Assembly: GCA_937957775.1 (NCBI GenBank)
Contig: CALFXV010000186.1
Location: 1-7,924, forward strand
Source: an uncultured Methylotenera sp.
Lineage (GTDB): Bacteria > Pseudomonadota > Gammaproteobacteria > Burkholderiales > Methylophilaceae
Reading direction: 5' to 3'
Length of the DNA stretch: 7,924 bases
Shown piece by piece: positions 1 to 4,968 of this stretch. Under the pieces are notes generated by a model, which had not been told where the DNA came from, ran no database searches, and saw only the letters and a list, made by a program, of their open reading frames with translations. Made by a program: the position numbers and the translations under genes. The number at the start of each line of letters is the position of its first letter. The first letter of the stretch is position 1.

Positions 1-2
1 AG

Positions 3-167
3 TTTCTCGCGACTGGTGTTAAATACACATTAAGTACAGGCGGTGATTTTACTGTTCTTGCGAAAGACGCCGCGACGGCAAAATCAATAAAATTTGCGTT
101 CGGTGATTTTGATCGATCTGCGCCGTCAGTGGCAAGACTAGTCCGCCTAGCATTAAACCTAAAATGA
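3..167 (+). CDS. Possible C-terminal fragment of an unrelated plus-strand protein (5' end outside window)
   Basis: An open frame enters from the left edge and stops at TGA 165-167 (54 codons, no internal start needed). The part before about base 118 reads like a beta-rich protein, with alternating polar and hydrophobic residues: GVKYTLSTGG, DFTVLAK, KSIKFAFGDFD. The last 13 or so codons are simply antisense to the conserved prepilin membrane helix, so real coding probably ends near bases 92-118. I do not recognise the family. The frame lies opposite the aberrant 3' part of the prepilin gene, and both cannot be native there. It may be the tail of a gene joined by rearrangement or misassembly, or chance. 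Confidence is low because the stretch is short. Confidence 0.3.
   Translation, partial: FLATGVKYTLSTGGDFTVLAKDAATAKSIKFAFGDFDRSAPSVARLVRLALNLK
41..110. repeat. Direct repeat of CGGTGATTTT, copies at 41-50 and 101-110
   Basis: The identical 10-mer CGGTGATTTT occurs at 41-50 and again exactly 60 bases later at 101-110. Looser similarity continues to a shared TGCG at 60-63 and 120-123. In the plus-strand frame both copies encode Gly-Asp-Phe, 20 residues apart. The second copy lies where the prepilin stops resembling its family. It may mark a recombination junction, be an internal protein repeat, or be chance. Confidence 0.5.
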
Positions 168-228
168 CCAGCACGATGGCCATTTCAACCAAGCTAAATC
201 CGTACGCCTGTTTCATTTTCCTGGCCAT
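49..228 (-). CDS. Type IV prepilin (class III N-terminus), truncated or disrupted
   Basis: The N-terminus is a textbook prepilin: short basic leader MARKMKQAYG, cleavage after Gly10, then FSLVE with Phe at mature +1 and Glu at +5, followed by a hydrophobic helix (residues 11-35) that anchors the subunit and packs the filament core. The stretch up to about TAQIDQ (residues 35-40) fits MSHA/type IV pilin-like proteins. Beyond about residue 45 the sequence is not pilin-like and stops at TAA (49-51), giving 59 aa where such pilins usually have about 140-200. No globular domain follows. The start ATG at 226-228 lies 2 nt after the upstream stop; an internal ATG at 214-216, behind AGGA, would give a 6-residue leader and is also plausible. 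It belongs to the pilus operon. As read, it cannot encode a complete subunit, through frameshift, rearrangement or misassembly. Confidence 0.8.
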   Translation of the reverse strand: MARKMKQAYGFSLVEMAIVLVILGLMLGGLVLPLTAQIDQNHRTQILLILPSRRLSQEQ

Positions 229-230
229 GC

Positions 231-1277
231 TTAGGGTAGTCCACAAGTCACGCTGTTGGCGTTTGCATCGCAATAATATCCGCCTAGCGTATCGACCAAA
301 CTTATTCGTATGCGAGATGGGTCGGCATATTGGTAATTGGCCATGGCAAACCAACCGTTGTTTGCTAACCAATTGCCCAGGTTGGCGTATTGCAAACTCA
401 TGCCACTGTTGTTGATAAAACCGACCAGTCGACTGCAATCGGCAGGGCCATTGTTGGTCGCCGCTGGGCATGGGTAGGCGTGGTTAATGTCAAAATACTT
501 TGTTGGCCCGGCATGCGTGTCACCTTGGCCTAACAGCTCTTTCACTAGGCGCTTACGGACCACTTGGTAAAATTCCGTGGCCGTAATGTAAGTCAATTGA
601 TCATTAAACGTCTCGCTGTTTACGCCGGCTATAAAACTGTATTGCCCATTAATTTGGTTGCCGCTGGCGTTATTGATGCCTAATGCCGTCTCAAGGTAGT
701 TGGTGGCTAAGTTATTGCCACTGCAAACGGCGCTGCTAGCCCCTCGGCTTTGATGATTTAGTTTGGCTCTGGGGGCAATAATCACGGCAATGACTGGGTT
801 GACGGATGCCCCTAGTGCTGAACCCGCTGCGTCGTGCACGGTTATTTTTGCTGCAACCTGACTGTTTAATACGTTGCTGCCGTTGCGGTTGCTAACGGCC
901 AGCGTGTTCCGATAAATAGGTGATAAGGCATACCACAAGCATTCGCCATCGCCGTCGCGCAAGTCGCTTAAGCCCAGTGTTTTCCATGGCAATCGACCTA
1001 GGCTGCCGCTTGATGCACCGCATGAACCGGCGGATCCTGTGTTGTTGGCGTCTGGGCAAGGTAGGCTGCCGGGCATCGTGGCATTGGCGGCGGACCAGCC
1101 AATTAAAGCCGCTTTAGCTAGCGCCAAAGATGCCAGCGTTTTTTTGTCGCGTTCCAATTTCACGCCTTTTGCATCTAAAACCGACATAAGCAAGACTACG
1201 CTGGCCAGCATCAAGATAAACAACAAGCCCAGTAAAACGACACCACGCTGCTTATGCAACAGTTTACTCATCCTCAT
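231..1277 (-). CDS. Large Cys-rich PilX/GspK-like minor pseudopilin (348 aa)
   Basis: The protein has a short basic N-terminus, then RGVVLLGLLFILMLASVV, a hydrophobic helix (residues 12-33) resembling PilX and GspK N-termini. There is no Glu five residues after the leader Gly, so it resembles GspK-type or other non-canonical subunits rather than major pilins. An amphipathic segment (39-65) leads to LPCPD (72-76), GRLPWKTLGL (94-103), a DLRDGDGE region (105-112) and a long small-residue-rich periplasmic domain. Eight cysteines (74, 86, 113, 185, 270, 281, 336, 345) suggest disulfides. It probably caps or primes a filament. The start at 1277 is chosen because GAGGAG (1285-1290) lies 7 nt upstream; the open frame extends to 1322, but that part is the antiphase of the preceding gene. 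It overlaps that gene's 3' end by 14 nt and ends 2 nt before the prepilin ATG. Confidence 0.82.
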   Translation of the reverse strand: MRMSKLLHKQRGVVLLGLLFILMLASVVLLMSVLDAKGVKLERDKKTLASLALAKAALIGWSAANATMPGSLPCPDANNTGSAGSCGASSGSLGRLPWKTLGLSDLRDGDGECLWYALSPIYRNTLAVSNRNGSNVLNSQVAAKITVHDAAGSALGASVNPVIAVIIAPRAKLNHQSRGASSAVCSGNNLATNYLETALGINNASGNQINGQYSFIAGVNSETFNDQLTYITATEFYQVVRKRLVKELLGQGDTHAGPTKYFDINHAYPCPAATNNGPADCSRLVGFINNSGMSLQYANLGNWLANNGWFAMANYQYADPSRIRISLVDTLGGYYCDANANSVTCGLP

Positions 1278-1569
1278 CGTTGGTCTCCTCTGACTCTTCG
1301 ATGCCGTCTTCCTTTTCATCATTGTCAGCTAGGCTTGCGTCCTTTTCATCTTTTCCTAACTTTTCCTGAAAACTTGGCGAAGCTAAAGTGCTGCTGGATT
1401 TTTGCTTAATTGCAGGAGTGGGCTTGCTGGTAATGCGTAAGGCGTCCAGTTTTTGGCGCTCACTGGCAAGACTAAACAAGCGTCCCAATGGCGACGACCA
1501 TACCGGTGTACTTGGCAAAAGCAGGCATAGGCATAGCGCTAGCTTAATCAATAGGGAGTGGCCATTCAT
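1264..1569 (-). CDS. Small exported MshK-like pilus assembly protein with acidic tail (101 aa)
   Basis: The N-terminus is a signal peptide (residues 1-25: basic Lys9, then leucine/cysteine-rich core LALCLCLLLPS, likely cleavage around VWSS). Next comes PLGRLFSLASERQKLDALR (27-45). From memory, a GRLF...R..LD..R segment recurs in small MshK/PilP-like proteins of pilus operons in betaproteobacteria. Such proteins often continue into a small beta domain; here the chain becomes Ser/Lys/Pro-rich and then strongly acidic, with about half of residues 69-101 Asp or Glu. It lies between the PilO-like and pseudopilin genes, where MshK or PilP would be expected, so it probably helps link the inner-membrane complex to outer parts. 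The start has no strong ribosome binding site; an in-frame TAG at 1585-1587 limits any extension. The acidic tail also carries the next gene's Shine-Dalgarno. The family call is tentative. Confidence 0.6.
   Translation of the reverse strand: MNGHSLLIKLALCLCLLLPSTPVWSSPLGRLFSLASERQKLDALRITSKPTPAIKQKSSSTLASPSFQEKLGKDEKDASLADNDEKEDGIEESEETNDEDE
1285..1290 (-). promoter_or_regulatory. Shine-Dalgarno GAGGAG deciding the pseudopilin start
   Basis: On the minus strand GAGGAG is followed by 7 nt and ATG (1275-1277), near-ideal spacing. A second in-frame ATG at 1269-1271 would be 13 nt away and is less likely. The site lies inside the codons for the acidic tail of the upstream gene (Glu-Glu-Thr), so the two genes are translationally interleaved. 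Confidence 0.75.
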
Positions 1570-1616
1570 GGCAGCATGCCTAGCCTAGCTGACAGCTTGT
1601 CCATGCTGAGGCTGTC

Positions 1617-2207
1617 TTATCGGCATTTGCTGTGTAAATTGGCCATGAGTTGATTGCTAGACCAAGGCCCCGGATGGAGTCTTGTTATTTCGCAATCGCG
1701 CCATAGAATCACAGCCGATTGGTCTGCAGCTAATGCATCGGTGAGTAGCAGCAAATCCTCTTCATGCAGCATGTCAAAATCCAAGCTGATGGCACTTAGC
1801 CTGACAGGCAAGTTTGCATAGGCGCTCATGAATGATGGCTTTGAGGGCTGGGTCAAATCCATGCTGTAGGCTATGTTAAATAGCTGTAGGTTTTTTTGCT
1901 GCGCTTGCAATTGGCTTATCCAAGCCTGGTTGTTAGTCGTATTAAGCAAGCCTTCATGACGCTTTGCTTGATCAAGCAAAATGGCATAATGCGGGCCGTA
2001 TTCTGCCAATACGGCCAGCTCATTTTTTACTTTTTTTAAAGTTTGTTTGGCTAGCTCCAGGTTGCTTTTTTGTATGGCTAGGGCATGGGCTTGTTGCTGC
2101 CTATAGTGATTCATCCAGCCCAATAAGAAAATTAGCACGATGAAAATCAGCCCTAAAAAAGCCAGATTTATCGATAGGTTTAGTTGGCCTTGCTTAAGGA
2201 TAGGCAT
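1617..2207 (-). CDS. PilO/GspM/MshJ-like inner-membrane assembly protein (196 aa)
   Basis: This is a bitopic membrane protein: a short cytoplasmic N-terminus, one transmembrane helix (residues about 13-31), then a long helical, coiled-coil-like stretch rich in Gln, Lys, Leu and Ala (34-68), and a compact C-terminal domain (about 105-196). That is the layout of PilO, GspM and MshJ, which pair with PilN or GspL in the inner-membrane assembly platform. Two C-terminal cysteines (172 in RDCEITRL and 195) may form a periplasmic disulfide. The gene starts 2 nt after the stop of the GspL-like gene, with GGAG (2216-2219) placed 8 nt before the ATG inside that gene's last codons, so the two should be made together. 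Family assignment rests on topology and gene order more than on sequence motifs. Confidence 0.72.
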   Translation of the reverse strand: MPILKQGQLNLSINLAFLGLIFIVLIFLLGWMNHYRQQQAHALAIQKSNLELAKQTLKKVKNELAVLAEYGPHYAILLDQAKRHEGLLNTTNNQAWISQLQAQQKNLQLFNIAYSMDLTQPSKPSFMSAYANLPVRLSAISLDFDMLHEEDLLLLTDALAADQSAVILWRDCEITRLHPGPWSSNQLMANLHSKCR

Positions 2208-2209
2208 GC

Positions 2210-3730
2210 TTATTTCTCCGCCGATAGCGGGGCAAGCTGAACAGGCTTTAAATCAATTTTTAGCTTAAATTGTGGGCTGTGAAAAACCGTTTTTTCGTCT
2301 ACGGTGTTACCAGTCATTAAACTGGCTTTGGCCGGCATGCTTAGCAGGCTAACCTTGTCCACCATGGGTTGGCTTTTTAATTTCCTAATGAAGTTGGCTA
2401 GCAAGAAGTTCTGTTGATTGGCCCCGGCGTCACCGATAACTTCAACGCTAATTAAGGCGGTTTCTTGTTCATTAATCGGCTTTTCTGGATAGACTTGCCA
2501 CGTCAATTGATTCAGTTGTATGGCAGGCGATTCATCCAGCGCTGCACTGAGTGTTTGCATAGCACGGCGTGGGGAATGGCTTATTTTTGTTAAAGCCAAA
2601 TCCAGTAAAACGGCAGATTTGATTTGACTGGCTGTGGGTAGCTTGGCTGGCCATTGCTGCTCATAGTGTTGGATTTGCGCTTGCATGGTGGCCATTTGAG
2701 TCGCGGTTTTCTGCAGGGCGGATTGATCCTTAGCGCCTTGGTAAAAAAGCACGGCAGACCCCATCAACCCCATGCATGCCATGGCGCCTATCAGCCTATG
2801 CAATCTATTTTTAAGCCGTTGCGTTTGATAGGGTTTTAGCAGGCTGTCGTTTGCAAGGTTGGCTACCAATTGACCACTAGCGATTAACTGCATGTGCAGT
2901 AATTCGGGTGCAGTAGAGATTAGCTTTGCAGCTAACTGCTTGGTTTTAGCATAATCTAGGTAATTAATCACTTGGACAGGCTGGTTTTGTTCTAGCCTAA
3001 GGCTGGCTGGGTCAATAAGTTTTTCTGGCGCCAGAACCAAGATCAGCTGCAATGGGCTGTCGGCTTCTATTAAATGTTGACCGAGTAAATAGCGACGCAT
3101 TTTTTCCCATTCGTCTTGGTAAAATTCATGGGGTGCTTGCAAGCTTGAGCTCACTACAAAACGACTGAATTGCAGTTGGCCTTGATAAAAATAACTCTGC
3201 CTTAGTCCGCAGCTAAGCTGCTCGCATAACACACGGTGCGGCTCGCCTAATTTGCTTAATGCATCTTGGTGCAACAGGCTGCTAAGCAAGGCAATTGGGT
3301 ATACGCCCACCAGTAAGCTATTGGCAGCTTGGATCAGGGATAACCAGTTTTGCAGAAAGCTATCGTTGTTGATGGCAAAAAATAGGTAGCAGTCATCTTG
3401 CCGTTGCTCCTTGTGGCGGTGACGGTAGATGGCGGTTCGAAAAGCCAGGCCTCGGTAGAATTGATTGAGTTTACGCAACAGCAGAGCGCGTTTGGTTTTG
3501 CCTGAAGTATGCGGTAGATTGCCTAAGCGGTAATCTTCTTCGCGCGCATCGGCAATCAAATACACCGGGCAATGGCGGTATTTTTCCAATAGCCCAGCGC
3601 AGCCTAACTGGCCTGCGTCATCATCCTTAAACAAAAAATAGCTTTGCAATTGGTTGCCCAGCCAATAGCCCGCCAATAATTGCTGATGATTGACGCACAA
3701 TATTAATTTAGCTGCCTTATTGTTAAGCAT
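2210..3730 (-). CDS. GspL-like (PilM-PilN fusion type, MshI-like) assembly protein (506 aa)
   Basis: A long cytoplasmic N-terminal part (residues 1 to about 310) is followed by one transmembrane helix (about 313-331, LIGAMACMGLMGSAVLF), a coiled-coil-like linker (334-360) and a periplasmic domain (about 375-506) with beta-alpha-beta character, including LISVEVIGD (426-434). This matches GspL, where an actin-like cytoplasmic part binds the GspE ATPase and a ferredoxin-like periplasmic part binds GspM; in type IVa pili the parts are separate proteins, PilM and PilN. The usual actin-fold phosphate motif (a D-x-G-S/T pattern near the N-terminus) is not visible, so ATP binding by this subunit is doubtful. 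It begins 32 nt after the platform gene with only a weak ribosome binding site (TTGAG near the ATG), and lies 2 nt before its probable PilO-like partner. The call depends on architecture and synteny. Confidence 0.72.
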   Translation of the reverse strand: MLNNKAAKLILCVNHQQLLAGYWLGNQLQSYFLFKDDDAGQLGCAGLLEKYRHCPVYLIADAREEDYRLGNLPHTSGKTKRALLLRKLNQFYRGLAFRTAIYRHRHKEQRQDDCYLFFAINNDSFLQNWLSLIQAANSLLVGVYPIALLSSLLHQDALSKLGEPHRVLCEQLSCGLRQSYFYQGQLQFSRFVVSSSLQAPHEFYQDEWEKMRRYLLGQHLIEADSPLQLILVLAPEKLIDPASLRLEQNQPVQVINYLDYAKTKQLAAKLISTAPELLHMQLIASGQLVANLANDSLLKPYQTQRLKNRLHRLIGAMACMGLMGSAVLFYQGAKDQSALQKTATQMATMQAQIQHYEQQWPAKLPTASQIKSAVLLDLALTKISHSPRRAMQTLSAALDESPAIQLNQLTWQVYPEKPINEQETALISVEVIGDAGANQQNFLLANFIRKLKSQPMVDKVSLLSMPAKASLMTGNTVDEKTVFHSPQFKLKIDLKPVQLAPLSAEK

Positions 3731-3762
3731 GGTTTACTCAACAGTCCTGATTGAGAGGCATG

Positions 3763-4968
3763 TTAAATTTTAAGTGTGCTAAATGAATCATAAACCGGCC
3801 CCAAAACCGAGTACATAATGAAACCCAATAGACTTCCCAATAAAACAGTGAGTAGCGGCTCAATGAGTTTTAATAAGTTTTGCATCGCGTCACGCACTTC
3901 TTGATCGTAAAATTCGCTGATGGTGAACAGTGATTTATCTAAACCGCCCGTGCTTTCGCCGACTTTGATCATGCGCACCACTAATTTAGGAAATAGCCCG
4001 GCATTATTAAAACTGTCACTCATGGCCTCGCCCCCGCTTATGTCGGCATGCACTTGGACTAGGCTGTTCGCTACTACTTGATTGCCCACCAGGCCTTGGC
4101 TGATTTGTATGGCATCCAATATAGGGATGCCGGTTTGGTACATCAGGGCAAAATAGCGGCTAAATCTGGCCATGATTATTTTTTGTAATATGGGCCCGGT
4201 GATAGGGAATTGCAGTTTTAATTGGTCGTATCGATAGCGCAAAACCGGGCTGTGTCGCATAAGAAAGCTGAACGCAATAAAGCCCAATATGGGCAGGCTG
4301 ATTAATAGCCCCCAATAAGCCGCCAATGTATCGGCCAAGGCAATTAACAATCGGGTATTCAGCGGTAAACTTTGGCCCATGTTTTGTAAAAAAGCGGCCA
4401 TTTGTGGCACTAAGTAGGTCATTAAAAAAGTGACGGTTGATAGGACCACTAGGGCGACAAAAATCGGGTAGGCCAGCAGTTTTTTTGCCTGCGTCATTAA
4501 GTCGTTTTGCCAGCGTAAAGTACAAAACAGCTCATTAAACACCAAAGGCAATTGGCCGGTTTGTTCGCCAGCATGCACCAAACTAACGAACACCGTATTA
4601 AACACCTTGGGGTGATGAGCCATCGCTTGCGATAAGGTTTTGCCTGCCTCCAGCTCGGCAGACAAAGATGCAATCACTTGCTGGAAATAAGGGTTGTCAT
4701 GGCTGGTTTGCAATTCATTGAGGCAACTTAGTAATGGCAAGCCGGCATGACTTAGCTGATGCATTTGAAAACAAAATAGGAGCAGGTCCTTAGCTCGAAT
4801 TTTGTTGCGATTGAAATAAGCTAAGTTGTTGCTTGGAATGCGACAACTGATTAAATCTAAACCCTGGTGCATTAAGCGGATTTCCAGGTCGGTTTCATTT
4901 TCTGCGTGCATTTGCCCGCTGGCCGAACGGCCCATTGCATTGACTGCTTTGTAGGTAAAAGTCGTCAT
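3763..4968 (-). CDS. gspF: Type II secretion / type IV pilus inner-membrane platform protein (GspF/PilC/MshG family, 401 aa)
   Basis: This polytopic platform protein transmits ATPase motion to pilin extraction. The N-terminal FTYKAVNAMGRSASGQ (residues 4-19) is the family's typical beginning. Two copies of the T2SSF domain follow, about 64-187 and 266-388, each with the Gly-containing core (LSHAGLPLL at 72-80, MYQTGIPILDA at 276-286) and the VHAGEQTGQL / IKVGESTGGLDKS signatures (131-140, 334-346). Transmembrane helices are near 168-188, 218-236 and 370-390, with the family's C-terminal GPVYDSF (390-396). Length matches the usual 400 aa. Its ATG overlaps the ATPase stop as ATGA, so translation is probably coupled and the two are made in fixed ratio. 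The symbol is family-level: pilC or mshG would be equally valid. Confidence 0.95.
   Translation of the reverse strand: MTTFTYKAVNAMGRSASGQMHAENETDLEIRLMHQGLDLISCRIPSNNLAYFNRNKIRAKDLLLFCFQMHQLSHAGLPLLSCLNELQTSHDNPYFQQVIASLSAELEAGKTLSQAMAHHPKVFNTVFVSLVHAGEQTGQLPLVFNELFCTLRWQNDLMTQAKKLLAYPIFVALVVLSTVTFLMTYLVPQMAAFLQNMGQSLPLNTRLLIALADTLAAYWGLLISLPILGFIAFSFLMRHSPVLRYRYDQLKLQFPITGPILQKIIMARFSRYFALMYQTGIPILDAIQISQGLVGNQVVANSLVQVHADISGGEAMSDSFNNAGLFPKLVVRMIKVGESTGGLDKSLFTISEFYDQEVRDAMQNLLKLIEPLLTVLLGSLLGFIMYSVLGPVYDSFSTLKI
4965..4968 (-). promoter_or_regulatory. ATGA stop/start overlap between ATPase and platform genes
   Basis: On the minus strand the ATPase ends GCA-TGA and the platform protein starts ATG-ACG in the shared ATGA. 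No strong Shine-Dalgarno precedes it, so the platform gene probably relies on terminating ribosomes for initiation. Confidence 0.85.

Noticed and set aside
1..100. Minus-strand continuation of the prepilin in another frame (FIDFAVAA resembles the FAVAN region of some pilins)
   Set aside because: A match of about five residues only; the distance from QIDQ is about ten codons too short and what follows lacks the expected LPCP region, so a single-base frameshift does not rescue a normal pilin convincingly.
1278..1322. Fifteen-residue N-terminal extension of the pseudopilin from ATG 1322
   Set aside because: It is the alternative frame of the acidic-tail gene, Lys/Arg/Ser-rich, and the strong GAGGAG points to ATG 1277.
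1566..1604. Twelve-codon minus-strand ORF (MDKLSARLGMLP) whose TGA overlaps the MshK-like ATG
   Set aside because: No ribosome binding site and very short; probably chance, though an ATGA-coupled leader peptide is conceivable.
3731..3762. CTCAA/TTGAG hairpin between the platform and GspL-like genes
   Set aside because: A five-base stem with a nine-base loop and no T-tract; too weak for a terminator inside an operon.
4160..4525. 121-aa minus-strand ORF inside the platform gene
   Set aside because: It lies in a different frame fully within a well-supported GspF family gene and has no recognisable family features.
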